A stretch of 64,000 bases of DNA from Stieleria magnilauensis (GTDB taxonomy: Bacteria; Planctomycetota; Planctomycetia; Pirellulales; Pirellulaceae). Shown here one piece after another: positions 1 to 7,907 of the stretch (positions are counted from its first letter, which is position 1; every line of letters starts with the position of its first letter). The DNA is taken from NCBI GenBank assembly GCA_007753675.1, contig CP036432.1, positions 3,012,394-3,076,393 of the forward strand, written 5' to 3'. The position numbers and the translations under genes are program-made. Below the pieces are notes generated by a model. The model worked only from the letters and a program-made list of their open reading frames with translations. It was not told where the DNA came from and searched no databases.

Positions 1-424
1 GCATTCGCTTGTCGCGGCAAACCGCCGTTATGATGTCCACGGTTTCGGCGGGCTTTGCGTTCCCATCCGCATCGCAAACCAACCCGAGCCGGTCGGCAAG
101 CCATCGCACCGCTTCGCCATTGCCGGAATCCATCAACCAAGCCACGCTTGCGATACCGTCGCCGGGTTTGATCCGTGACGACTTGTTGAAGCAATGCCGG
201 CAGAACACCGCCCCGGTATCGTTCACGTCGCTTGCGGCGTTGTAGCGATCTTCACCGCCACACTTCGGGCAAGGTCGCCCGCGACCGTTCAAACAATCAG
301 CCGACATCCCGGCTGATTGAAGCAAATCGGACCACCGCCCACGGGCAGCGGCTTTCACGTCGCGGACCAATTCACGTCCGCTATACTCGGCTTGACGCTT
401 TCGGGGTTGTTGGTGTTCAGGCAT
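1..424 (-). CDS. Phage/P4-type DNA primase, N-terminal part (runs off the window)
   Basis: The first 141 codons of a gene that continues beyond the left edge. A zinc ribbon is visible: C52-x2-C55 (CPKCGGEDRYN) and C75-x2-C78 (FCRHCFN), the layout of the zinc-binding domain of P4 alpha/phage primases, after a basic N-terminus. Such proteins prime or unwind DNA to replicate phages, satellites and plasmids. The ATG at 424 overlaps the stop of the upstream 94-aa ORF by 8 nt, so the two are probably translationally coupled. The polymerase or helicase part is outside the window, so primase versus primase-helicase fusion cannot be decided. It has the same strand and spacing as the other genes of the element ending at 3891. 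Confidence 0.72.
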   Translation of the reverse strand, partial: MPEHQQPRKRQAEYSGRELVRDVKAAARGRWSDLLQSAGMSADCLNGRGRPCPKCGGEDRYNAASDVNDTGAVFCRHCFNKSSRIKPGDGIASVAWLMDSGNGEAVRWLADRLGLVCDADGNAKPAETVDIITAVCRDKRM

Positions 425-701
425 CGGCAGCCCCTTTTTTCTTGGCGGTTGCCAACACCCAAAGCCGCTTCACTCCGCAATGATGCCGAGCGTTCACGCT
501 TTCGCGAAAGCCAGCCGGCACGATTTCACCGTCGCGGTGCATCGCGGCGGGAATCCACCCAAAGCCGCGACGGTCAAACCCGTCCGGCGTTTCAATCGGC
601 CGGATCGCATCTTCAAACGCGACCGGTTTCCCCTTGCGAAGCATTCCTCGAAAGATTGCGAACGCCTGGGCATACCATCGTTGCTCTTCGTCGGCGCTCA
701 T
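417..701 (-). CDS. Small hypothetical protein between AlpA-like regulator and primase
   Basis: 94 aa. Starts with ATG overlapping the TGA of the AlpA-like gene (ATGA) and ends overlapping the primase start, so it is embedded in a tight three-gene operon. No domain recognised. The protein is mixed charged, with a central stretch resembling a small single-domain fold (RRGFGWIPAAMHRDGEIVP) and a short Lys/Ala tail. Position and coupling argue that it is real; its job is unknown, perhaps replication or regulation of the element. Confidence 0.6.
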   Translation of the reverse strand: MSADEEQRWYAQAFAIFRGMLRKGKPVAFEDAIRPIETPDGFDRRGFGWIPAAMHRDGEIVPAGFRESVNARHHCGVKRLWVLATAKKKGAADA

Positions 702-949
702 CGTCGGCCCCCTTTCGCGACGTTGCGAACATTGGGGCAGCCATCAGCGATCCATTGTTCGATGACCGAACGCGGCCAACGGACCAGCGAGCCAAGTTTG
801 ATCGGCCTGGGCATCCGGCCGGCATCGGCGAGCCGGCGAACGTGTCGCGACGAACAACCGAGATAGTCTTTCGCGATGTCGTCAACTGACAACATTGCCC
901 GCCCGCGACCGCCAGCGATCGCATCGGCGTTTGCGGTTTGTTGTGGCAT
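698..949 (-). CDS. AlpA/excisionase-like helix-turn-helix protein
   Basis: 83 aa, or about 65 aa from the internal Met of MLSVDDIAKDYLGCSSRHV. Winged-helix MerR/AlpA-type DNA-binding domain: DDIAKDYLGCSSRHVRRLAD forms the HTH, followed by GRMPRPIKLGSLVRW and a final helix (SVIEQWIADGCP). Proteins of this family act as excisionases or transcription activators in prophages, P4-like satellites and genomic islands (P4 Vis, AlpA). It is first in a coupled trio with the 94-aa ORF and the primase, the order seen in many satellite elements. Whether it excises the element or only regulates it cannot be told from sequence. Confidence 0.8.
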   Translation of the reverse strand: MPQQTANADAIAGGRGRAMLSVDDIAKDYLGCSSRHVRRLADAGRMPRPIKLGSLVRWPRSVIEQWIADGCPNVRNVAKGGRR

Positions 950-1129
950 TGTCTGTCCCTGTGGTCAGGTGTCAGGCAAACACCGTCACGCCTTGTGACT
1001 GTCAGCGTTCGCCATACCTAGACCACAAAACGGACCACCGGACCGCAGACCAGGATCGCGGAAACACCGTCTTTTGCGGAGCGAAGAAAAAACAAGAAAC
1101 TTTCGAGGCAGTCCGATTTGGTCCGATTC
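950..1129. promoter_or_regulatory. Intergenic leader upstream of the AlpA-like operon
   Basis: 180-bp gap between the 302-aa gene and the AlpA-like gene, the only place a promoter for the AlpA-ORF-primase trio can lie. No clear -35/-10 pair or operator palindrome could be picked out by eye, so this is assigned by position only. Confidence 0.25.
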
Positions 1130-2038
1130 CTACAAATCGGACCACCGAACAACCGAACCGCCGGCAGCCTTTGGACCGCTTTTCTTCAACCGGATACCGC
1201 AGTCATTCAAATACCGGCGGAACGTGTCGGCGTTCGGCGGCAGCATTTGCGCAGCTTCGCCATCGTTCAAAATTGCATCGAACAATTCGGGGGCGGTCAT
1301 CGTGTTGGCATCGGGTATCCGTTTCATCGCGTAATGATAGGCGGATCTCGCTTTGAGACGAGATGGTTGATTCGCCCGCGTTGACCTCGGCAAATCATCG
1401 TCACTTGTGGGTGTCGAAACTTCGGTAGTCTGTTCGGCTTTGCGGTCGGCTAGTTCGAGCGATCCGTCATCGACACCTGTTTCATTGCTGGCCTCGATGA
1501 TCCCATCACGTTGCGCGAATGCCGCTGTGTAAAATTGATCCGTCAGCCGCTTGATTGCCGCGTAGGTTTCTTGCTTCGCTACGTCGGCCAAGTGTTGCAA
1601 CTCATCCACTGGCGCAGAAAGCAGCCAATCCGGTGTGCGGTTTTGCCACTTCGCCACCAGGGCTCGCGCTAACTCATCTTCATCGACAGGCAAAGGTTCA
1701 CCTGCTTCGGCGTCGATTCCCGCCAGCACGGCCAATTGTTGCAGTAATGCGGAAGCACCCAAGCAGGCCGAATCTCGCTCTCCTTCCGCCGCCGGAATCG
1801 GCACATACACAGGATTCGTTCGCCCCAACCAGTGTTCTGCACGGTCCAAGCATTCATCCAGGTTCTTGCGTTGCACGACAGTGAGCTTGGCCAGGAACGC
1901 AGCAACAGATACCATGTCGCCACCTCGGGCCATCTTCGGAAGTACAGCCGTCGCCATGTAAGCCCGCTGGGCCGCGTGCCCCAAATCATTCAGCGCAGTT
2001 ATTTGCTCATCCAGATGTGCACGCGGTTCCATTGCCAT
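1130..2038 (-). CDS. Hypothetical protein of the integrated element (302 aa)
   Basis: Not recognised. Starts with ATG at 2038, with an AAGG about 10 nt upstream. Residues 1-190 are mostly helical with Ala/Leu heptad-like patterns. A polar Ser/Thr/Asp linker (about 200-225) leads to a C-terminal basic block (SRLKARSAYHYAMKRIPDA) and a small domain ending in NADTFRRYLNDCGIRLKK, which could be a winged-helix or nucleic-acid contact. It lies between the terminase-like and AlpA-like genes on the same strand, suggesting a module of the mobile element rather than of the host. Confidence 0.6.
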   Translation of the reverse strand: MAMEPRAHLDEQITALNDLGHAAQRAYMATAVLPKMARGGDMVSVAAFLAKLTVVQRKNLDECLDRAEHWLGRTNPVYVPIPAAEGERDSACLGASALLQQLAVLAGIDAEAGEPLPVDEDELARALVAKWQNRTPDWLLSAPVDELQHLADVAKQETYAAIKRLTDQFYTAAFAQRDGIIEASNETGVDDGSLELADRKAEQTTEVSTPTSDDDLPRSTRANQPSRLKARSAYHYAMKRIPDANTMTAPELFDAILNDGEAAQMLPPNADTFRRYLNDCGIRLKKSGPKAAGGSVVRWSDL

Positions 2039-2222
2039 GTCTCACTTGCCTTTCGTATGGGCCGATCGTTGCCGGCCGTGGTAGGCAAGTGAAAACCAAC
2101 TCGCCCGCATGAATCGTCTGCCGGGGATCAAACGGCTACCCGATCTTCTGTCCATAAAAACTCGCGTTTTCCATCGCCAAGTATCTGTGTGCTACGGATA
2201 GCAGCCGTCGCACTTCGGGCGA

Positions 2223-2384
2223 CTAGATTTCGCCTTCCAACTCGCCTACGATCGCTCGCCGCAGCAATTCCAAATCGGAAGCCGTGATAGGGAGAAATCC
2301 GCCCCCAAGGGCTCTAAGGCTCTTGGCGGAAGCCTTGGTCTTTCGCAGTTCTCGGTTCCACTAGCGTCTGCTGGTAGTGGTCAT
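2223..2384 (-). pseudogene. Small ORF directly after the terminase-like gene, broken by an in-frame amber codon
   Basis: An ATG at 2384 overlaps the TGA of the terminase-like gene (ATGA) but reads only seven codons before TAG at 2363-2361. The same frame then stays open for about 45 more codons to TAG at 2225-2223 and looks like real protein (ALGGGFLPITASDLELLRR ... IVGELEGEI). Either a recent nonsense mutation inactivated a small coupled gene, or translation starts inside from CTG or another non-ATG codon. Function unknown. Confidence 0.35.
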
Positions 2385-2773
2385 TCTATCGCAGTTTGTT
2401 CCGCTCGGACCTCTTTTCCAGCAGCATCAGGCAGTCCTCTCCCATTGTCTGGCAAGTAGATGGCAACTTGGCTGGATAAAGTGTCAGGGGGTTCCTTGGC
2501 TCGCGAGTCATAGCCGCGATTCCTCCCTTGCGTGGAAAGGAAGAATTTAATCGCCCACGAGTCACCGGCGTTTACAGCCCCGATCAGCTGACTTTCCGCA
2601 GCATCAAGGCTTGATTGACGCTCATCTTCGATAGCATCAGCGACAACCTTGGACCGATCACGCCAACGACCGATTGTCGTTCGGTCACAGCCAAGGTTGG
2701 CGGCAATTGACCGCAAGATACCGCCGGTACCTTTGATCGCTGCCAAGACTTCGGATTCATCGAAGTGTCTCAT
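2381..2773 (-). CDS. Small-terminase-like helix-turn-helix protein
   Basis: 130 aa. Residues 5-45 form a homeodomain-like HTH (VLAAIKGTGGILRSIAANLG then DRTTIGRWRDRS). A second helical part carries a pattern common in phage small-terminase and DNA-packaging proteins: an ExE-rich helix, then LIGAVNAGDSWAIKFFLSTQ followed by GRNRGY. In phages and packaging-dependent satellites such proteins recognise the packaging site for the large terminase. No large terminase or capsid gene is visible here, so it may redirect packaging by a helper phage, or be a plain regulator. The stop overlaps the start of the broken small ORF. Confidence 0.55.
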   Translation of the reverse strand: MRHFDESEVLAAIKGTGGILRSIAANLGCDRTTIGRWRDRSKVVADAIEDERQSSLDAAESQLIGAVNAGDSWAIKFFLSTQGRNRGYDSRAKEPPDTLSSQVAIYLPDNGRGLPDAAGKEVRAEQTAIE

Positions 2774-2917
2774 TGGAATACCACTCGGGCGTGCAATTCG
2801 TGCAATTCCAAATCGCCTGCTGAGTAGCGAGGCCCCAGAAATCGCTAAACTCTCTTCTTCTTACCAACACGGAAATCTCTCATGTTCAGAACAATCGGTG
2901 GTAATATTGCCTCATCG
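2774..2917. promoter_or_regulatory. Short gap upstream of the terminase-like gene
   Basis: 144 bp between two leftward genes. Any separate promoter of the terminase-like operon would lie here. No motif was identified. Confidence 0.2.
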
Positions 2918-3598
2918 CTAATCGGCTTTGATCCCAAAAAAATCGGCCATTTCTGGATCTATTCTTGGAGCTGGATTTGATACTGCTTTCGCAGTCATGG
3001 CTTCATCCACTTCAAATGATCGATTGATCGTTTCGCCTCCCGTTATTGAAACGCGAACAACATGATTGGGGCGTAGCCCACGGTAGCTTACATCGAACAC
3101 TTCGAGCCAGCGGCAACAGGCTTTCACAGTTCTTGTCTCACCCGGTTCGATTCCGCCTGAAATATCGGCGTATACGATTGACGATTTGTGCGGGACTTCG
3201 CGACCAGGCTGGATTTGCTCAATCACGAAAAAACACTCTTTAATTGTTTCTCGTGAACGGTTCGACACATTTACCGTTACACAAATGAAGTCATGGTCGT
3301 ATGTGTGAGCCTTATGCCAGGTGGCATTACTCATCGCAACTTGGATCGATGAACGTTGTGAGGCATACATCATGCCTAGAAAGACTACCGCCAATAGGGC
3401 CACCCCCGTCGATCGCAAGTTCCATTGCATCTGACGAGGTCGCTGTCTGCGAACGACATTTCGCCGACCACTGACGTCAATCACTGGCGTCAAGCGATTA
3501 TCCATGACGGTCTGCGATTCGGAGATAACCGATGGGGGCTCAACTTCACCGCCGTCCCACTCTACGGGCGGCGGAACAATATTACGTTTTTCAGACAT
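2918..3598 (-). CDS. Single-pass membrane protein with extracytoplasmic domain, unknown function
   Basis: 226 aa. Cytoplasmic N-terminus of about 70 residues, acidic then strongly basic (GRRNVVRRQRPRQMQW). One transmembrane helix follows (about 76-95, GVALLAVVFLGMMYAS), then a beta-rich outer domain (about 110-200) with the pattern of FxLYD/immunoglobulin-like domains (FICVTVNVSNRS, GGIEPGETRTVKACC). It is the gene closest to the attachment site of the integrated element, a position where cargo (for example superinfection or surface functions) is common. Nothing in the sequence shows its ligand. Confidence 0.6.
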   Translation of the reverse strand: MSEKRNIVPPPVEWDGGEVEPPSVISESQTVMDNRLTPVIDVSGRRNVVRRQRPRQMQWNLRSTGVALLAVVFLGMMYASQRSSIQVAMSNATWHKAHTYDHDFICVTVNVSNRSRETIKECFFVIEQIQPGREVPHKSSIVYADISGGIEPGETRTVKACCRWLEVFDVSYRGLRPNHVVRVSITGGETINRSFEVDEAMTAKAVSNPAPRIDPEMADFFGIKAD

Positions 3599-3632
3599 TG
3601 GAACGGCTCAACCGTCATCTCGTGTTCACATA

Positions 3633-3785
3633 CTATCCCACGGAAATCGATTGTACGTAACGCGACATCCGTTCGAATACCTGTCTGAACACTTCGTCTG
3701 ACAATGCCTCTTGCATGATATCAGCGACCAATTTGGACGCATTCCGTTTCTCGGAAATCACTATTTGGTGCAACGTGTGGTGCAA
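3633..3785 (-). CDS. Possible short ORF or gene remnant next to the att site
   Basis: A frame without ATG that reads from the att region to TAG at 3635-3633 with protein-like composition (ISEKRNASKLVADIMQEALS, VFRQVFERMSRYVQ). Only TTG or GTG starts are available (TTG at 3785) and no Shine-Dalgarno sequence is evident. It may be a small gene or the C-terminal tail of a gene cut by recombination at the att site. Confidence 0.25.
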   Translation of the reverse strand: MHHTLHQIVISEKRNASKLVADIMQEALSDEVFRQVFERMSRYVQSISVG

Positions 3786-3845
3786 CCGTTCGGCATCGTC
3801 GTGATTCGCCCCGCAATTTAGCGGATTTTTTCCGGTCGCTCGTTC

Positions 3846-3891
3846 ACTGGGGGTGCAGAGGTCGCAAGTTCGAATCTTGTCATCCCGACTA
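3846..3891 (+). other. 3' half of tRNA-Pro(GGG): attachment site (att) of the integrated element
   Basis: Reads as positions 31-76 of a tRNA: anticodon loop CTGGGGG (anticodon GGG, G37), 3' anticodon stem TGCAG, variable AGGTC, T arm GCAAG-TTCGAAT-CTTGT, acceptor strand CATCCCG and discriminator A. CATCCCG pairs with the CGGGATG that begins typical bacterial tRNA-Pro. The 5' half is absent: the sequence left of the loop does not pair with the anticodon stem. This is what remains at the distal end when an integrase inserts DNA into the 3' end of a tRNA gene. The intact tRNA-Pro and probably the integrase should lie left of the window. Chromosomal DNA resumes to the right. Confidence 0.82.
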
Positions 3892-3892
3892 C

Positions 3893-3934
3893 CGACAAAC
3901 CCCGTGAAACCTTGTGTTTTGCGGGGTTTTGTCG
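3893..3934 (+). terminator. Hairpin after the tRNA-Pro fragment (likely original tRNA terminator)
   Basis: CGACAAACCCCG and CGGGGTTTTGTCG form a long stem around a short T-rich loop, directly after the tRNA 3' end. This is the usual place of a tRNA transcription terminator that stays with the chromosome after integration. Confidence 0.6.
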
Positions 3935-4008
3935 TTTCTTGACCGTCGGCTCTCGATCCTGTCGAGTGGTCAGCCGTTGGTACTTAGGCTTTCGGCGGCT
4001 CACTGAGC

Positions 4009-4182
4009 CAGCGCCCGCTGATGACAGAAAAACGGGCCGGGACTGTGGCAGGAACGGGCGACAGGAAAATGGGTGACAAGAAAATGTTACCCTCCGGTGA
4101 TCCTCTCGCGTGCCCCGCATCACCTTCCCAAGGTGATTGAGAGAACTCGAATACTGCGTTCGAAACAGAATGGTACCAACGG
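4009..4182. repeat. Dispersed repeat family A, copy 1
   Basis: About 175 bp closely matching 11099-11270 in direct orientation. Shared blocks include GCGACAGGAA, ATGGGTGACAAGAAAATG and CCGGTGATCCT, and both copies end near GGTACCAAC. It fills the gap between the att site and the 499-aa gene. No coding frame is shared, so this is a non-coding dispersed repeat. Confidence 0.7.
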
Positions 4183-4210
4183 CATAATCTGTTGACGGCC
4201 ATTCACGCAG

Positions 4211-5710
4211 CTATTGCTGTCGCTGAAACTGAATCGAATACAGATCGCATTCCTGCAACTCGAAGTACAGTCGAACCGGCCGACTTGCGAGTGACTCGAG
4301 ATCCGGATCCCCTTTCCATCTCACTGGACGATCAATTTCGTCGCCGTAGATCGGCAAGCAGTCATCGAGACGAAAGTTTGGTACCGGACTGCCGTCGACG
4401 GTTTGGATCTCAACTCGCACCTGGCCGCCTGCACTCGTGCTGAGATTGAGGTGCAGGCTGTCGCCGGAAAATCGGACCGGACGAGTCAAGAGACTGCCCG
4501 GCTGGGCTCCCGCATGAACTGACGCGAATCCATCGGTCCGCAGAACGTAGCGATCGCCACTGCGATGATAGATCGACATCGCCGTCGGCGAAGTCGGCAC
4601 GACATTCAGCGCGACATAATTGGCACGGTTCAACCATGCGGTTGGATCAAGTCCCGGTCGAATGAATGCTTCCCCAAACATGCGATCGTAGCGGGTGGTG
4701 CCGGCTCGTGAAGTCATCAGCAGCACATCGGTCGCGTTGTTGTGATCCTTCGACGCGGCGGAGTCCCCTCTGCCAGGAACGTAACGTGTCGGCATCGCGA
4801 CATAGATGTGAGGCGCGCGAAAGTAGGGATGCGTCTGATTGGTGTAGAGATGCTCGCCGGGGCGATTCGGGTTCATCTCGACGGGTGCGGTCCACGTCTT
4901 GAAGTCTGCCGATGTCGTGCGACTGATGCTGCGAAGCCCCTCGTCGGCAGTCCATGTCCGGAAGTAACAGACATATTGCTGCTCCGCTTCGGACCAGAAC
5001 GAAACGTTTTGGGAATCGAAAGCGTGACGCCACTCATCGCGATACGGAATGACCTCGCCCTGCTTCGACCAGTGGATGCCGTCGCTTGAATAAAATGCGA
5101 ACAGTCCGATCCCCGGCTTGGACTTGCCGCGTTTGTTGCCGGGTCCGGGATGACCGGCGAGGGCTTTGTAACGCTCGCTGCCGGGACAGTTGGGACGTGT
5201 GTCGAGAAAAGGACTGAAGTTGTGCAGCAGCGAAGGCATCTTGGCCAGGATCACATTGTTCTCACGAGTCCCGTTGACTTCATGAAGACCGGGCTTCGGA
5301 AACGCCCACTCGTGGCCGTCGCGGCTCTCGCCGTAGCAAACCAGCTCTCCACCGTCGCCTGATTCCCTTTCACCTTGGAACGCCGGATCGTATCCGCGCC
5401 AGTAGGCTCGAAAAAGAACGCCATGTTCGTCGCTGTCCCTAATGACCGTGGCGTAGGCTCCCTTTGGCAGCGGTGATTGGGGCCTCGGGGCTTTCACGGG
5501 ACGCTGCAGTCTCAAGTCCACGCTGTCTGTGCGATCGATCAGCAAATCGTCCACGAACAGTTCTCTTCGCGAGCCGATGTCGATCGGCTCGTCCGCCACA
5601 GACAACGCGGCACCGCTCGACACCACAATCGTCACCGACACAATCAGCCGGTAAAGTAGCAATCGTACTGGATACTCAAGAAAAGAATGGTTCAGTTGTT
5701 CGCTGCGCAT
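4211..5710 (-). CDS. Secreted beta-propeller-like protein (glycoside-hydrolase 43/32-like fold)
   Basis: 499 aa with an N-terminal signal peptide (LLLYRLIVSVTIVVSSGAAL, cleavage near residue 40). Repeated short motifs such as SRDGHEWAFPKPGL, SSDGIHWSKQGEV and SADFKTWTAPVEM are blade signatures (S-x-D-G-x-x-W) of five-bladed propellers found in GH43/GH32-like enzymes and planctomycete sugar-binding proteins. Role inferred: binding or hydrolysis of an extracellular polysaccharide. Catalytic acids cannot be assigned with confidence. Monocistronic; repeats lie on both sides. Confidence 0.65.
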   Translation of the reverse strand: MRSEQLNHSFLEYPVRLLLYRLIVSVTIVVSSGAALSVADEPIDIGSRRELFVDDLLIDRTDSVDLRLQRPVKAPRPQSPLPKGAYATVIRDSDEHGVLFRAYWRGYDPAFQGERESGDGGELVCYGESRDGHEWAFPKPGLHEVNGTRENNVILAKMPSLLHNFSPFLDTRPNCPGSERYKALAGHPGPGNKRGKSKPGIGLFAFYSSDGIHWSKQGEVIPYRDEWRHAFDSQNVSFWSEAEQQYVCYFRTWTADEGLRSISRTTSADFKTWTAPVEMNPNRPGEHLYTNQTHPYFRAPHIYVAMPTRYVPGRGDSAASKDHNNATDVLLMTSRAGTTRYDRMFGEAFIRPGLDPTAWLNRANYVALNVVPTSPTAMSIYHRSGDRYVLRTDGFASVHAGAQPGSLLTRPVRFSGDSLHLNLSTSAGGQVRVEIQTVDGSPVPNFRLDDCLPIYGDEIDRPVRWKGDPDLESLASRPVRLYFELQECDLYSIQFQRQQ

Positions 5711-6200
5711 TTTTCGAGTCTTTCGAATGACAGAAACAAAAAGATTGTGGACCGCAAGGTTGCTTTCCTAACTGCTTGTTGAACGTTTACTACGCCATCG
5801 CCCAACCGCGGCGATCACCGAGCTAGCGGAACGAACATCGACCGAATCGGTTTCGTTTCTATTCTGCCCAAGTGAATCGAGACCGCCCGTTCCGCCACGC
5901 GGTTTGCTAGATGATACCAAAACACGCGCAATCGCAGGCAGCCCGTGAGCCACAATTGCCGAGGGCCAAAAGGGCGCAGGTCGACTCTAGCCCAATCCCG
6001 ATCAACGAGCGTGATTCACCCAAGAGTGGAACCCGAACGCCCGCGCCAATGCCACCGACTTTGGCACCAAGCGGGTTGTCCTTTGGTCGCGACAGGGCGC
6101 AAGCCGAGCCACTGATATACGATTGACGTCCGCCGGGAACGCGGCAGCGAACGAAGGATCCCGGAGGGATGCCAGCGAGTAGCCGGAGGTCAGCGCAGCG
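5711..6200. other. Non-coding region upstream of the propeller gene; palindromic repeat cut by the IS
   Basis: No convincing gene. The promoter of the leftward 499-aa gene should be near 5711-5800. From about 6150 the sequence (CCCGGAGGGATGCCAGCGAG and following) is a GC-rich dispersed-repeat type whose other half resumes after the IS at 7908 (CCACCTCCGGGAAGC). CGGAGGT and ACCTCCG pair across the insertion point. Confidence 0.5.
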
Positions 6201-7899
6201 CTTAGGTTTGACCACATCTTTTTGTTTGCCGGCGGATGTGTCGAGTTGGCGCGGCTGTGAAACCAATTGTTGATCTTTGTAAATGAGTCAAGCTTGGTAA
6301 GGTTGATCTGGTAATTTGGCGATGCCTGGAGTTTTTTCCCTGTGGGAACCGTGGCGTGGAACACACGCTGCGATTGATTCGCGACGGCGGGTTGAGATGG
6401 TTGCTGGTGACGGAATGGCTACCAGCACTCGTATCACGGAAGGCCCCCCATGGTTTTGCCCCTGCAGACATTTGGACAAGTCAACTTTGCCAACGCTCAA
6501 CTCGGCGACAAACGTAGAACAAATCGTCTCGTACAACTCGCTGACTCGATGGCTCGACGACCAAGTGGAACATTGCCACAGAAATTCAATAGCCCCAAAG
6601 ACCTCAGGGCTTTCTACCGGTTGATGGACCGTGACCAGGTGACGCATGAGGCAATTCTCGCATCTCATCGTGAGGCAACCTGTCTCAAGATCAAGCAAAT
6701 CAGAGGCCCAGTCCTGATTCTTCATGATGCCACCGAGCTGGATTTTACCAATCACAAGTCACTTTCCGATGACATGGGCCAAATTGGCAACGGCAATCGC
6801 CGTGGGTACATCGCGCAAAACAGCTTGGCCGTGAACCCGAAAACACGGCAAGTAATTGGATTGTGCAATCAGGTTTTGCACCATCGGGAGGATGCTCCCA
6901 AAGACGAACTGACCGCTCAGAAACGCAAGCGTGAATCACGAGAGAGTCGATTGTGGTTGCGCGGTGCCGATCCACTGGCTAACAGCGAGAAACTCGTTGA
7001 TGTTTGTGATCGAGGAGCTGACACGTTCGAGTTCCTCGAACATGAATTGGCCAGCGGCCGTAGGTTCGTCATTCGTGCCTCTCATAATCGGGCGATCATT
7101 CCTGGACATGGCGATCAAGGCAGTAGCGATCAAGCCTGTTACCTTCGCAACTATGCTGCCAGCCTTCCGCCAGCAGGACACTGGACGTTATCGGTAACGA
7201 GCAAAGTCGACAAGAAAGTACGGGTTCGCAAAGGCAAAAAGAAATCAGCCAATCGACGGGCTCGTGAGGCGAAGATGGCTGTCTCATTTGCCCCGGTTCA
7301 AATCAAACCACCCGCGAAGAAACTAGGAGAACACGGCAACGATCCGCTTGCCGTCTGGGTTGTTCGAGTCTGGGAAGAAGATCCGCCCGCCGGAGAAGAG
7401 CGTCTGGAATGGTTTTTGATTACAAACCAACCCGTACTTGATTTTGAAGATGCCTATCAGGTTGTCGGTTGGTACGAATGTCGCTGGATCATTGAAGAGT
7501 ATCACAAAGGGATGAAAACAGGATGTAGCATTGAGAGCCCGCAATTCACTAGCGAAGAACGTTTGCAGCCAGCGATCGCTTTGATTTCAGTGGTGGCGTT
7601 GACTCTGCTGCAAATGCGTGATGCCAGTCGTCGTTGGGACGCAAAGAAACGCAAAGCGACCGAAGTTATCTGCAGCGACTACGTGAGTGTGCTGAGCGCT
7701 TGGCGACATGGCCAAATCAAACCCGACTGGTCAATTCACGATTTCTTCTATGCACTGGCGAGACTCGGCGGTCATCAGAACCGCAAGTCCGATCACCCAC
7801 CGGGATGGCAAACGATTTGGCGAGGCTGGAACGACCTCCAAGCGATGCTCTGCGGCGTTGACGCAATGAAGATTGTAAAAAGATGTGGTCAAACCTAAG
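6201..7899 (+). mobile_element. Complete IS4-family insertion sequence (1699 bp), IS50-like group
   Basis: Both ends carry a perfect 23-bp inverted repeat (6201-6223 and 7877-7899; outer sequence CTTAGGTTTGACCACATC). It is flanked by an 8-bp direct repeat GCGCAGCG (6193-6200 and 7900-7907), the target duplication. It holds one transposase gene whose TAA stop lies inside the right inverted repeat. The 8-bp duplication and transposase type fit the IS50 branch of IS4. Intact ends, duplication and frame suggest a recent, possibly active copy. Confidence 0.93.
6450..7898 (+). CDS. IS4-family (Tn5/IS50-like) transposase
   Basis: 482 aa. The N-terminal DNA-binding domain of Tn5-like transposases is visible (NAQLGDKRRTNRLVQLADSM). 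DDE residues: D in LILHDATELDF, D in VDVCDRGADTFEFL, and the YREK signature Y-x2-R-x3-E-x6-K in YECRWIIEEYHKGMK, which carries the catalytic Glu. The ATG at 6450 has GGAAGG six nt upstream. Full length for this group, with no frameshift, so the enzyme is likely functional in cut-and-paste transposition of the surrounding element. Confidence 0.93.
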   Translation: MVLPLQTFGQVNFANAQLGDKRRTNRLVQLADSMARRPSGTLPQKFNSPKDLRAFYRLMDRDQVTHEAILASHREATCLKIKQIRGPVLILHDATELDFTNHKSLSDDMGQIGNGNRRGYIAQNSLAVNPKTRQVIGLCNQVLHHREDAPKDELTAQKRKRESRESRLWLRGADPLANSEKLVDVCDRGADTFEFLEHELASGRRFVIRASHNRAIIPGHGDQGSSDQACYLRNYAASLPPAGHWTLSVTSKVDKKVRVRKGKKKSANRRAREAKMAVSFAPVQIKPPAKKLGEHGNDPLAVWVVRVWEEDPPAGEERLEWFLITNQPVLDFEDAYQVVGWYECRWIIEEYHKGMKTGCSIESPQFTSEERLQPAIALISVVALTLLQMRDASRRWDAKKRKATEVICSDYVSVLSAWRHGQIKPDWSIHDFFYALARLGGHQNRKSDHPPGWQTIWRGWNDLQAMLCGVDAMKIVKRCGQT

Positions 7900-7907
7900 G
7901 CGCAGCG

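Noticed and set aside
2361-2363. Amber codon as a recoded (pyrrolysine/read-through) site
   Set aside because: No pyl genes or read-through context visible; a nonsense mutation or an internal start is simpler.
3818-4123. Leftward 101-aa frame containing FELATSAPPVNE
   Set aside because: This is the antisense of the tRNA-Pro fragment plus repeat A; such frames are a known annotation artefact next to tRNA genes.
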